DNA from: Anisus vortex
Taxonomy: Eukaryota; Mollusca; Gastropoda; Planorbidae
Length of the DNA stretch: 64,000 bases
Assembly: GCA_949126835.1 (NCBI GenBank)
Contig: OX421503.1
Span: 5,915,457-5,979,456 of the forward strand
Direction: 5' to 3'
The position numbers and the translations under genes were made by a program. How positions within the stretch are numbered: the stretch's first letter is position 1; each line of letters begins with the position of its first letter. This document shows positions 25,801 through 34,725 of this stretch, piece after piece. The notes beneath the pieces were generated by a model. It had not been told where the DNA came from, did no database searches, and worked only from the letters and a program-made list of their open reading frames with translations.

Positions 25801-28800
25801 CGAATCAAATTGATTCATATAACCGGTGAAGCAGCGTTCAACTGTTTTTGTGGCCAGGGCAAATTAGTAGATTGTATGGCCAGCACAATGCCTAACCACA
25901 TTAGCTTTACCCCAACTATAGTCAGGTACCTATCAAAGTTGGGTAGACTCAGGGACATCCTCCAGACTCGGAAACAAATCTTAGCCTTTGATCAGGATTT
26001 AAACCCAGGTATTTCGGTACGTCAGCCACACGTGCTGCCACCCGGCCACGTCATTCAGCATCATCATAATCGATTGAAAAAATCAACTTATAATAGATAA
26101 GATAATCAATAATATTTTTTTTAACATTACTGGTAAAACAGTGCTGGATTAAACATTAAGCATGTCTTTAAATCATTAAGGATAACGGCGCTTTGTGGGA
26201 ATGTTTCCATAATAATATTTTAAACCATTTGACTAAATAATGCAAATGATGCAGCCTAACAAAAATACGCAACAAAAGTATGTAATTACTGACTTGTGAA
26301 GCAATTTTCAAAAAGCAATAACTTTGGGTTGCCATTTTGCTGTAAGTTTTGTTCACTTGCCCCCCTCCCCCCCCCCCCCCCCCCAAAAAAAAAAAAATAA
26401 AAAAAAAAATAAAAAAAAAATAAATAAATACGTGTATGTTATGCTTTTAGTTTTATTTATATTTATAATTACTTACATAAATCGAACCACCCAAAACATT
26501 GATTGTTTAAGGGGTCTTCAGGGTATTAGTCCTTCCCTTGGAGTCGCATTGTACTACTTAACGCCAAATTAAATCTCGCCAAACTAGATAAAATGTTTAT
26601 TAATAAGTAATTTTAGCATTGAATTTCTTTAAATCTAATGCACTAAATTCACGTGTGTTTTTTCTTTTGTTGCCCTTATTTCTGTGTATGAAAATGTTGA
26701 CCCATCTTACCCTTATGCCTGACCCATCTTTCCCACTCAAGAGGGAAATATAGGTCACATTTGAAATTTTTACTTTTTCTTTATTATTTAAATACTATTG
26801 ACTATATAGCATCATGCTTTTGTGTGTAACATTTGGTCACTATAAGACATGTGCCTACCGAAAATAAAGACATTTTGTTTAAAATCAGTCAATGATGGAT
26901 GTATAAAGTTGTTTGACCTATCTTACCCTGCTCTCCCCTATATGTCTTAATTTCCAAAGAAAGTCATTCCGAATTAGTAACAATCTTCTTTCATTCAATC
27001 TGCGACTGTTCTATTTTCCGTTAATTGATTTAAGCAATACATCGGCGTATTATAAACGTGATTTGACTTATTAGAAGCTATGAACTTTTATTTTTTTCAC
27101 AGAGCCGGAAATACTTAGGCCTATTACCATGGGTACAGTCCACATAATATATTGTATGACACTACTGTTGGACGATATGACTCAACACAAAAAAATATAA
27201 ACAAACAAACAAATAAAAAGTCATCATTTATTTTAAAATAAGTCATTTTGTGATACCATATTAAAAATAATAAAATAGTAATTTAAATCCTCAATTTTAG
27301 TGATTTTGTCGTGTTTTACAAGGAATTTAATTTTTATGACAGCTTCTCTTTGTGGCAAACCATTTTGCACAGCTAAGAGTGCAACATGCATCTGATTTTC
27401 TGTTCAATTAACTCTAGATTTTCCAGTTGCTATTTACTTATGTCACTATTTGACAACTGAAAATAGAAAAAAAAAACTTTATTCATTAGATACTATTTAA
27501 AGAGTCTATATTAAGATGTAACTTGATCCATTTTATGTACATATTTAAGTTAAATACTCATTTAAAAAATATGCACACAGAAAATTAGATTTAAAGGAAA
27601 TAGAGATGTTTTTATAAATAAAGTTCATGGGCCTTATTACCAGATTTCTAGTGGGCCTTATTACCCGCTTCGGACCTGCCACCTTTAAAGATAAATTATT
27701 TTTTTCTTTGAATATCTGTATGAATATTATATGCTGAGTATTGCTAACTAATAAATTCTAAATGCTAATACATGCAGCTTAAAAAAAAAAGCATTATGAA
27801 ACATTTAAAAAATCAAAAATACTTACCTTAAAAATTAGACTTGAGCAAATCTTGACAGACCCAACGATCTTATCTTGCTACGGTGAAAATATGGTAAAGT
27901 AAGGCAGACTTTTTTTTGGCTGCCAGTGATCAAGCCATATAACTATAACATTTTAATGCCGAAAAAAAGTTTCGCATTCTATATTTTCCCTTAGTTTAGA
28001 CAAGTGGGCCTTATTACCCGCTGGGCCTTAATACCCCCAGGCACCTTAAGTCTTATTAAGTAAGCTAAAATGTTAACAAAAATAGACCTAATGGTTTTTG
28101 TCTGTCTATAAATTAAGTTATTAATGTGTCTGCATGCCGGTCTCTGGAAACCTTTCCAAATATGTTTCAATCTATTCATACATATACCTGTTTATCTAAC
28201 CGTATGCATGTCTGTCTGTCTATCTATCCGTATATATGTCTCTATGTCTATCTTCCAAACATATTTCTGTCTATCTTATAAAACAATTTATATTTAAAAT
28301 AATAATGAATACAAATAAAAAATCGAAGATTTATGAATGAGTGCAAATTACCTTGAACAATTAGTTTGAACTTGAAGACTAAACAGGCATCGGCAACATT
28401 TGTTATTTTAACTTCGTAATTTACAGGAGTAACGTCACTGATATTGGCAATTTCAACCGCCAGGTAATATCTATCTGTAGAGTTTTGCTTCACTTGCACA
28501 CGTCTTCTGTTCTTATCAAATGTTTTACTAAAGTCTGCATCGCCGTCGTTAATTTGGACACTTTTCAAGTTCCTGAGTAGGTCGCTAACACATATTTCCA
28601 CGCTGACGTTACCATTGATAGTTACATTTATTTCTGAATTTATTTTTGTTTCATTACACAGGCTTGGTTTATCTGGCAATAAATACAACAACAGCCCGAG
28701 GTCAAGAATAGAATTGCAAAATTCTAAATAAAGTTATCATCACATTTTAAATACATTTTACAATAAACGTATTATTTCTATGGCATTTTTAATAATAAAG

Positions 28801-31800
28801 TTAACTTATAATTGTATATGTAATAGGGACAAGCTAAAATATAATCTTACTTAAAATATTCACTGTGATGTTTCTGTAAATTTTCTCAACAGTATTGTCA
28901 GTTTTATTCACTTTAATCTCCACTGTATGATCACCTTTGTAGGATTCTAATACATTAATAATACTAAAATTTATATATAACATTTTTATATGGTTTATTT
29001 GGAAAGTCGTGGTATACGTAATGTTGTGTATCTTTGTATAAATATTTGTAAGATTAAAGTCTTTCTTATCTATAAATAGATTAAACAAGCAAAGTGTAAA
29101 ATTGACTGTTTCGTTGATTGTTGATTCGATAAAAAGAGTAGTAATGTGTCTATCGCAAAAATGAACTGGGCCTGTAGAATAGAAGAAAAATTCAACGAGT
29201 TTTACAAATTTAGAAGTCAAATCGTATCTTATACATTACATATGCTCCTTCTATAAAGAAGATTATTGCGTCTTACGCAATATAACATGCAGTAATGTGT
29301 TGTTTTTTTATAATTAAAAAAAAAATATATTATGCCATGACATAATTGCTTTATAATTGTTTATATATTTTGTATCATAATAATAATAAAAATCTTTTAA
29401 CTTACAGTCTTTTTGAGATATGCCATGTTCAGATGTGCGTTCATTGTTTTTAAAATCAGTTACAGTACACATATAAACACCTGTATTGTCACATGGTGGA
29501 ACGCCTGGAGTATCTCCAACAACATCTCTACTCTCACGTTGTTGGACTGAATTACTCACGTTATTTAACACGTGACCTGTCATAATATTTGTTATTTGAA
29601 TAAGCTTAGGGTACCAGTTGACATGACATGTCAATGTATAACTATCAGAGTCTGTACGTCTTTTGTCCAATTGGAAACTAAGCTTATATTGCCCTGAAAA
29701 AAAAACAGAATACGACGTTTTATTATGTTTGTATCTTTGGAGAAAATAGGAATATAACAAAAATACACTGCCCTATATTTTATTTAAAAAATGTTCTTCT
29801 CATTCATTTTTTATCTGCTAAATGGCTGTGTGATTCGTCTAGTATGACAGCACTATGCTAGCTGTCACCGCTCGCTAGCAGTGTAACTGTAAAAGGAGTG
29901 CTATTAGTAAGTCACTCTTGCCAGTATATTGCCTCTCCACAATAAGTCCTATGCAGTACCTCCTCGTGGTGGCAGATGTACACTGGAGCTGCGAGGCTCC
30001 AAGCTGAACGCAAGGATCTCGGAGGAGGTTTGGCCCCTAGATTTGAGGCAGGCATGGCCCGACGGCGTACGGACACTTCCTGCTGCCCACAAACCAAACC
30101 CTTTGCTATAGGTTAATAGCCGCACTGCCTTGTGCGTGTCCTGGGAGGGACTAATGCTAAGGGAGTAAACCCTGACAGACAATCCGGAGTGGAGCCCCGT
30201 AGGCGGATGGACAGTGGTATAACCTCTGCTTTCCGACAAACTCCTGCAGCCTTCTGGCCCCAAACTGTGACGTTTACCCATCCCTTTGGACCCTGCCAGC
30301 GTGGTAGAGAGGCGGTTCTTGTCGCCTGGGCAGCCCAGGGCCCGCTAATATTTGCCCAGGCTTTTCCCTGATAAATGAAGAGGTCACTTCATTGCGACAG
30401 GAATGTCACAGAAACAACACGGAGAGTGGTAGTCCCCGGTAATAAGTTCATGGCCGATTGGCGTCGGTTAGAACGCCAGGGACCACTCTTGACGGTAGGA
30501 GGGGCTTTTTAGCTCCATTGGATAGCTACTGCCTGCCTCAAGCCGAGCAGCCCTCGGACAGTAAAGTGCTACTCCGCCACAGCTTGCCTGCATCATTGTG
30601 TGTATGGTGCTTAGATAAACATCGACAAGCAAGCTGCATACCTCACACCTAGCAAAAATACAAAAACAATTAAAAGAAAACTAATTATTCTTCGTTTCTA
30701 ATAAAGCAGAAATTTAATAAGTACACAATTAGGTAATTAATTAGTGTGCTATCTTATTAGTATAGACGCTTAGTTAATTCCCCTTAAATCGTCATAAATG
30801 GCCGGTTACCCTCCCCTTTCCTCCCATGACACGTGTTCTCACGCAACATTGTCAAAACCACCTGACCGCTGACGTCAGCACTGGACTTTAATTTTCATTG
30901 GTTGAGTGGGCGGACCTTCTTCTTCAGTCCCGCCTTTTCTGACAGCATATTTAAATCGGCATATTTCATTTTAGTTTAGTCGACCTGAGTCTAATTTTCG
31001 ACAAAATACTTACGACTTACGTGCACGTCTGAAAGTACTACCGAGTTGTCAAGGTGTTGCAACGCCACTTATACACTGGATTATTTAACCTGCTATCTGT
31101 TTATGTAAGACCATTATTCTACTATTTAGGACTTGGACATTTAGTAAGTGGACTTTCAGGATTAACCCGCTATTTTTAGATTTTAAGATTCTCCGCTACT
31201 AGCGGATGTTCATTTATGTACAACTCTGAGCAATAATCGTTATTAGACCATTACAAGTGTACCAGCACATGTCTTTGTGAGTATTGATAATTTAAGACAA
31301 GATACTTAAAAGAAACTTGTTCATGCCAATAAACAAAATCATCGGCTTAAATAAACAGAGTGTTTTGTGAAGTGCTTTTCTGGTGTGCAAGTTTGTATGC
31401 TAGATCTTATAGATGAAAGACTGCTAATCCGTCAAATATAAATATCGGGCAGCGGATTCAATAGTGCTGAAGAATAGCTCGGCTATCACACCCTTAGACC
31501 AACAAGCCAATAGTGTTGTGCGGGCGTAGTGACCTCAGGGGCAATACAATTACACAAAGACGGTCCACGCTCAGATTGGGCTTGCGACATATTGTACCCT
31601 GTTGGCCACGCCATCCCCTGTCACTTCGTTACACTGTTGAAACTTAAAAATCACCTTCTAAAAAGAGATGATCATTTGAAAGAAAAGTTAACAATAGCTA
31701 TAAAAAAATAATAATTGCAGCACTCAAAAACTTATGCGAAACGGAAAATCGATGACATAATTTTAATAGATGCATCGAGATGGCAATGGAGGAAAATATA

Positions 31801-34660
31801 CCAAAACAGAAAACAAAACAAAATGGATTGCGCCATAAATTCAAGATTCCATGGAACAAAGAACACTGGAAAAAGGGAGGATAAGAAATATCAAATACTT
31901 TTAATAAAGAAAATATGCAATGTAGTTCAAGACAACTGGCTCAATGAACATTGCGAACAACTTGAAAAGAAAAAAAACACTAAAATAATAAGTTATTACA
32001 TGATAAAATAAGAGAAATATCTGTGAAAAAAATAGTACGCAATCAAGCTGCATCAAATCAAAATAAAGAAAGATTATGTTAGACTAGGAAGACATACTAT
32101 GCAGATGTGCAGAATAAATTGAGAAGCTATTTGAGGAGAAAAACCAAACTTGATCAAAAATATTGAAGGCCTACCAAAATTGAAAGACGAAGTTGAAAAT
32201 GCTATCAGGAAAATGAAACAGGCCCCATGGCTTGACAGCATTCCAGTAGACAAAGATGACTCATTGGGAGAAATAGGCATATACGAAATAACTCAACTTG
32301 TTAACAAAATATTTCATTTATAAGGCCAAAGTGTTTGTTAGAGTTTTAATAACTTCATCAATATGTTGATTTCAAGATAATTTATAATTTATTGTTACTC
32401 TTAAGTACTTAGCATTTTTCGTTAAAATAAAGTCTCTTCCATGAATGTAGTTTGTAAGAATTTGTTTCTTTTTCTTGCATACTCTTAACAGTGGGTATTT
32501 TTTTTTGGGTGGAATGACATACTCCAGTTAGATTCCCATTTTGTAATTAATCTTGGTCCTTTGTAAGTGTTCACAATTTTTTTTCTGTCTTCAAATTGTT
32601 TGATCTTATTTGTACGCAAATAACATATGTAATACAATTTTAATAATACGATATTTTAAAAAAAAATTTACCTGGCGGATTAATGAAAAACGCATATTCT
32701 ATTCCTGTTTCTCTTGCAATCATTAGAGAAATACTTGTATTGCCAAAGTCATAGACCGAAACATTTTGAATGTGTATTGTTAAATTATAATTGTGTGGTC
32801 TGTCTTCTATTTCCATCCATGTAAAAGAAATGTTAGAATGCTGTTCATCTCTTTTAATCCAGTGATTATTATGTTTTAATACAGGAAAATAAGAAGAATT
32901 GGAAATATTAGCAACAACACAAACTGTAATCTGGACTGGTCTCCCCAGTGTTGCAATAACAGTTTTGTTCTTATCGTTAACGTCGCAAAGTCTTGGTTGG
33001 CCTGTAAAATAAAATAAAAAATATTGTTATACTATATTATGATATGCTTAGCATCATCATCGTTGCATAAACGTAAAGAAACTATATAAAAAGTTATGAT
33101 AATATCGCATTACTATTACTATTGCACCCAATTTTTGTAAGCGTATGAAAATATATCTATATTTTATGTAGTCACTTAACATTTCTGACTATCGCTATTA
33201 TAATTATAGACGATAGACACACAAACATTATTTAAATTTGTTCTATTTATCCGGAAAATGTTTCAAAAATGTTATTCCAGCGGTCATCTATACATTTGGA
33301 GAAATAAACATGTTTTGTTTTAGCTAGATATCATACATTTTATTGTTTGATATGTCAAGTAGAGACAATAGAGAAGGAGCAATATAAAGAGATACAAATT
33401 ATTGTAACTTTGAAGTTATTTTTTCTTGATTTTTTAATATATATTTGGAAACATATTAATTTAAAGTTCACTATATCTCTCGCTCCTTTGATTAACCCAT
33501 TAACATCTAGAAACAACGAAATGAATGTGTCATATAAATCTAAAAGATTAGTGCTCGTCTAAAACAAAGAAATTATGGTTAATGACACAAACAGAAATAT
33601 ATTAAAAAAATACATAACATGGTTACTTGATTCCTTATTAAATATAAACATTCTAAATACTACACACACATAGGTATATATAAAAATAATGATAGATAGA
33701 TTTAGATATTGATATGTATCTAACTACCACGGATGAATAATCCTCTTTATAGAAGAAGCGAGGGGAATATATACGATTTATACATTGGTACCTATTGTTT
33801 ACGAATGATTCATCTTACGAACAACAACTAAGTTTTTGTCTCGGCTAACGAATTTATTATTGTGCCTCGGGTTACGAACAAAGGATTGAGACAGATGAAA
33901 GGTTGGAGACAACCAATCACTTAATGTACAAACGAAGAACTCACATTACTTAGCACTAGTCTAGTAGTGCGCATCCCCGATAACATTGGCCTTACATCGA
34001 CTGGTTTTTTTTTCTTTCATTATTTTACTTATTAACCTTATCAATTATAAAAAAAAAACGGTCCTGGTCTGATACGATGCGCAAACGAATAATAGTAGAT
34101 GTAAATGAATATATAATTATGAAACATAAAATAATATCGCTTGCTAATGAGTAGGCCTACATAATGACAAAATAAACAACATTTAAAGGAACCTAGTGTT
34201 ATTCAAATCAGTTGATGTGGCTTAAGGCCTAACTAAACTGCAGAAGCAAAGAACATTACATTTTATTTAAAGCTGAAAAACTTCTCTTAATCTGGATCCA
34301 CGAAAAAAAAAACGTTTAATGTATACGGTTGTTTTCTTTCTCTGTATTAAATACGTTTTCTTAGGTAAACGACTGGACGTTAATTAAAAAAGAAACGAGT
34401 TTTTTCATCTTTAGACGGATTAAATTTATTTAATTGATTTCCATGTTACGAACGATTTAGATTATAAACCTAGTTCAGGTACGAATTAAGTTCGTAACCC
34501 AAGGTACTACTGTATATGTAATTAAAATTAGTTACATTACTTATAATATGATAAGCTTACCTCGTACTAAAGTAAAATGCAAGGAGAAGATGATAATGTA
34601 AAATAAAGTCCAAAATATCCATAATCCTTTGTTGTAATTCCACGAAAACGTAAAACACAT
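12914..34660 (-). CDS. Receptor 1: type I transmembrane protein, eight Ig-like domains, tyrosine-motif tail (15 exons)
   Basis: Spliced minus-strand model: 34561-34660, 32672-33001, 29406-29693, 28851-29171, 28352-28672, 25420-25746, 24049-24372, 21308-21658, 19600-19902, 18467-18592, 18296-18323, 17948-17974, 17673-17722, 16864-17033, 12914-13213. Every junction has AG/GT sites and all phases agree, giving 3366 nt (1121 aa plus stop) with no internal stop. Layout: signal peptide (about 1-34), Ig-like domains 1-8 (about 34-888), transmembrane segment (about 905-928), tail (about 929-1121). N-x-S/T sequons are abundant outside the membrane. The design fits a cell-surface recognition or adhesion receptor that signals through phosphotyrosine; the ligand is unknown. 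Its duplicate lies at 47236-58241. Expression and alternative splicing cannot be seen from DNA. No fibrinogen or lectin domain is present, so this is not a FREP-type protein. Confidence 0.82.
13308..13520. mobile_element. hAT-like MITE, TCGGCAACC family, copy 3
   Basis: GCAGGGATCGGCAAACTTTT at one end and GGCTGCCGACCCCTA at the other. It lies in the intron just before the last exon of receptor 1. Confidence 0.62.
13855..13926 (+). repeat. tRNA-like sequence (SINE head or tRNA remnant)
   Basis: A-box-like TGGATGAGTGG at 13865 and B-box-like GGGCTCGATTCT at 13908, tRNA-like spacing. The ends do not pair as an acceptor stem, so it is not called as a tRNA gene. Confidence 0.45.
14375..14620 (+). 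pseudogene. Degraded LINE reverse-transcriptase C-terminus
   Basis: The plus-strand frame gives MGHVLRQEDWNISNTALH, stop, TPHRKWKRDRPKSTW, stop, RTIEHKL. This matches the GHVLRR..NIAR.AL.W.P.GKRK.GRP..TWRR tail of metazoan non-LTR elements. Several stops; dead. In the last intron of receptor 1. Confidence 0.7.
15277..15316 (+). repeat. Three-copy TTAATCAGTAG(G) repeat
   Basis: About 13-bp unit, three copies, in the last intron of receptor 1. Confidence 0.8.
15540..15735 (+). mobile_element. SINE copy, same family
   Basis: Plus orientation: GTCTGGAGGATGTCCCTGAG, CTACCCAGCTCTGATGGGTA, GTAAAGTAAAGGCTGC, GCTTCACCGGCC, GTCCGTCGGGATAAG. The head is lost. Confidence 0.7.
16350..16740 (+). repeat. 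Dispersed repeat D, long copy
   Basis: Near full length: from TTATATATTACAACAGAGGC to GTTTCTAGGTAATTTAGTGG. It lies in the intron before the last exon of receptor 1. Confidence 0.75.
16773..16834. repeat. (AT)n microsatellite
   Basis: About 30 uninterrupted TA/AT units, 25 bp downstream of the exon 14 donor of receptor 1. Confidence 0.95.
16864..17033 (-). CDS. Receptor 1 exon 14: tail with three YxN motifs
   Basis: 170-bp exon, phase 1 in and phase 0 out at CCAG|GTGGGA. Three tyrosines each sit in a Y-x-N context: YANV (about Y967), YVNV (about Y978), YINS (about Y999). pYxN is the known binding preference of GRB2-family SH2 domains, so coupling to a GRB2/Ras-type pathway is a reasonable inference. 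The open frame continues four codons past the donor to a stop, so a retained-intron form would end here and lack the ITIM exon. Confidence 0.72.
17188..17370 (+). repeat. Dispersed repeat D copy
   Basis: TATTACAGACGTTCCTTCTA to TGTCCGGATGCCACTCAGGA. Located 150 bp upstream of tail exon 14 of receptor 1. Confidence 0.72.
17673..17722 (-). CDS. Receptor 1 exon 13: tail
   Basis: 50-bp exon, phase 2 in and phase 1 out; acceptor gcatttcag, donor AATA|GTGAGT. It encodes LQLQTLATIPGYEMENN. The tyrosine lies in PGYEME, which is not an ITIM. Confidence 0.68.
17948..17974 (-). CDS. Receptor 1 exon 12: 27-bp micro-exon of the tail
   Basis: Phase 2-2, acceptor tttttttag, donor CTCT|GTGAGT. It encodes DLYQAPNT with one tyrosine. 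Skipping it would keep the reading frame, so it may be a cassette exon. Confidence 0.65.
18296..18323 (-). CDS. Receptor 1 exon 11: 28-bp micro-exon of the tail
   Basis: Enters in phase 1 and leaves in phase 2. Acceptor tttttatgcag and donor AAAT|GTAAGT are both strong. It encodes a basic patch, RKNKRKYDE, typical just inside the membrane. Support is splice-site quality plus phase agreement on both sides. Confidence 0.68.
18467..18592 (-). CDS. Receptor 1 exon 10: juxtamembrane and transmembrane segment
   Basis: 42-codon phase 1-1 exon. A short acidic stalk (VEEIPDSASVP) is followed by about 24 uninterrupted hydrophobic residues rich in V and I, then RK as a stop-transfer signal. This sets the topology: Ig domains outside, tail inside. 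No charged residue lies within the membrane segment, so pairing with an ITAM adaptor by salt bridge is not suggested. Closely matched by 47562-47687. Confidence 0.87.
19600..19902 (-). CDS. Receptor 1 exon 9: Ig-like domain 8 (membrane-proximal)
   Basis: 101 codons, fully open when read base by base on the minus strand; no ATG, so it does not appear as a simple ORF. Acceptor gtaaataag, donor AACG|GTAATTG. Signature AKC, 20 residues, ITIC. The E-F region reads TIKNITVKELGNVT. The paralogue at 48739-49041 has the same length. Confidence 0.84.
21308..21658 (-). CDS. Receptor 1 exon 8: Ig-like domain 7
   Basis: 117-codon phase 1-1 exon, the longest domain. Signature ALC, 19 residues, ITLC. An additional cysteine pair lies in the middle (PIC and SC) and one near the end (EQC). 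The exon ends YNI with donor ATAG|GTATGT. The paralogue at 51845-52195 has the same length and by eye is roughly 85 percent identical in protein, but it replaces the EQC cysteine. Confidence 0.87.
21880..22112 (+). mobile_element. SINE copy, same family
   Basis: Plus orientation in the intron between receptor 1 domains 6 and 7. It contains TGGGTACCTGACATTAGTTG and AAAGGCGGCTGGGCATAATG, and ends GATCTGACGGGATCC. Confidence 0.72.
24049..24372 (-). CDS. Receptor 1 exon 7: Ig-like domain 6
   Basis: 108-codon phase 1-1 exon. Signature YSC, 19 residues, ISFC. Two extra cysteines (REIC and IQLC) could form a second bridge. The E-F region reads IRNATMYNFGRYD, close to the classical D-x-G-x-Y pattern without the Cys. 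Paralogue at 53028-53351, same length; the extra cysteines are conserved there. Confidence 0.86.
25420..25746 (-). CDS. Receptor 1 exon 6: Ig-like domain 5
   Basis: 109-codon phase 1-1 exon with acceptor gtctaaag and donor AATG|GTAAGT. Signature RLC, 21 residues, IHIC, then no further cysteine. The E-F strand reads YFKNVTIEHVKNYT with N-x-T sequons, ending FSFTILNQN. Paralogue at 54276-54602, same length. Confidence 0.86.
25795..26060 (-). mobile_element. SINE copy, same family
   Basis: Minus orientation, 50 bp upstream of the domain 5 exon of receptor 1. Head remnant at 26000-26055 (CACGTGCTGCCACCCGGCC on plus). A shorter relative sits at the same place in receptor 2 (54665-54785), so insertion probably predates the duplication. 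Confidence 0.7.
28352..28672 (-). CDS. Receptor 1 exon 5: Ig-like domain 4
   Basis: 107-codon phase 1-1 exon; acceptor tattgccag, donor CAAG|GTAAT. Signature SLC, 21 residues, VEIC. The middle is acidic and polar (INDGDADFSKTF), followed by VEIANIS, and the end is hydrophobic (FKFKLIVQ). A third Cys sits in ADAC. The duplicate at 57422-57742 is very similar and has identical length. Confidence 0.86.
28851..29171 (-). CDS. Receptor 1 exon 4: Ig-like domain 3
   Basis: 107-codon phase 1-1 exon. Signature HFC, 21 residues, then FTLC. The E-F region reads INFSIINV followed by a YKGDHT turn, and the exon ends ITVNI. It is rich in N-x-S/T sites (NET, NFT, NLT, NIT, NFS, NKT). It is separated from domain 4 by a 179-bp intron, the same length as in receptor 2. 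The paralogous exon is 57921-58241, also 321 bp. Confidence 0.85.
29234..29284 (+). repeat. Dispersed repeat D fragment
   Basis: Only the first 50 bp (ACATATGCTCCTTCTATAAA then TTATTGCGTCTTACGC), between domain 2 and domain 3 exons. Confidence 0.6.
29406..29693 (-). CDS. Receptor 1 exon 3: canonical Ig domain 2
   Basis: Phase 1-1 exon of 96 codons with a strong polypyrimidine acceptor and an ACT|GTAAG donor. This is the only textbook Ig fold in the protein: a B-strand Cys in LTCHV, Trp shortly after (NWYP), and the classical F-strand signature D-N-T-G-V-Y-M-C. A further Cys precedes it (PPCDN) and another sits at the exon end (KDC). It lacks the C-x(19-21)-C start of the other seven domains, so it may have a separate origin. 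No copy accompanies receptor 2. Confidence 0.85.
29900..30660 (+). repeat. GC-rich repeat island, probably mobile-element 5' region
   Basis: About 760 bp with much higher GC than its surroundings, inside the receptor 1 intron between domains 1 and 2. Several overlapping 60-110 codon ORFs on both strands match nothing I recognise. LINE RT sequence of the same orientation begins 1 kb downstream, so it may be an untranslated 5' segment of that LINE. Confidence 0.45.
30820..31480 (+). promoter_or_regulatory. Promoter-like island, possible solo LTR
   Basis: In order: TGACGTCA (CRE) at about 30871, ATTGG (inverted CCAAT) at about 30897, GGGCGG (GC box) at about 30909, TATTTAAAT at about 30948, then AATAAA at about 31328 and 31351. 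A full core promoter followed by poly(A) signals within 500 bp is typical of an LTR. It is on the plus strand, antisense to receptor 1. Confidence 0.45.
31715..32321 (+). pseudogene. Degraded LINE: linker and start of RT domain
   Basis: First an open stretch with NVVQDNWLNEHCEQLEKK, then after frame breaks KLKDEVENAIRKMKQAP and SLGEIGIYEITQLVNKIF, matching the K.EVE.AI..MK.GK.PG.D.IP.E..K.LGEEG...LT.L.NKI pattern of RTE/jockey-type LINEs. Ends in a stop. It lies 350 bp from the domain 1 exon on the opposite strand. Confidence 0.75.
32672..33001 (-). CDS. Receptor 1 exon 2: Ig-like domain 1
   Basis: Open for 110 codons between a ttttacag acceptor and a CCAG|GTAA donor, phase 1-1; no in-frame ATG at its start. 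It carries the family signature: RLC near the start, 21 residues, then the second Cys in ITVC. A conserved single Trp follows (HW at mid-domain), then an N-x-S sequon in IQNVS just before a Y-D-F-G turn that resembles the Ig E-F region. It ends in hydrophobic strands (YAFF). No counterpart of this exon is found for receptor 2 in the window. Confidence 0.8.
33785..34515. mobile_element. MITE with TTACGAAC inverted ends in receptor 1 intron 1
   Basis: The left end has GGTACCTATTGTTTACGAAT then CTTACGAAC; the right end has TTCGTAACCCAAGGTACTAC. The ends are imperfect inverted repeats. Further internal TTACGAAC copies occur at 33868 and near 34445. Confidence 0.55.
34561..34660 (-). CDS. Receptor 1 exon 1: start codon and signal peptide
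   Basis: ATG at 34660-34658 opens a 33-codon exon ending in phase 1 at a consensus donor (CGAG|GTAAGC). The peptide starts MCFTFSWNYNKG, continues into a strongly hydrophobic W/F/I/L core and ends near LVRG: a classic secretory signal, perhaps with a slightly long n-region. It is too short and lacks a second methionine, so ORF scans miss it. The phase matches the acceptor of exon 2 at 33001. A TATA-like motif lies about 60 bp upstream. Cleavage probably falls near the exon end. Confidence 0.8.
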
Positions 34661-34719
34661 TTTTAAATTTAATGTCTAGCACTAATGCTTATTTTTGTTA
34701 ATAAATAGTTGAACAGTAA

Positions 34720-34725
34720 TTTATA
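34720..34725 (-). promoter_or_regulatory. Possible TATA box of receptor 1
   Basis: Reads TATAAA on the minus strand about 60 bp upstream of the start codon, which would give a very short 5' UTR. The surroundings are AT-rich, so the match could be chance. Confidence 0.3.

Larger units (their letters stand above)
18370..29171 (-). repeat. Segmental duplication, left copy
   Basis: Homologous to 47490-58241 in exons and in many intron stretches, for example the GGGA-rich tract and the GCTCGGTGGGGAGGC block in the intron between membrane exon and domain 8. Intron lengths have drifted through insertion of repeats. Confidence 0.8.
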
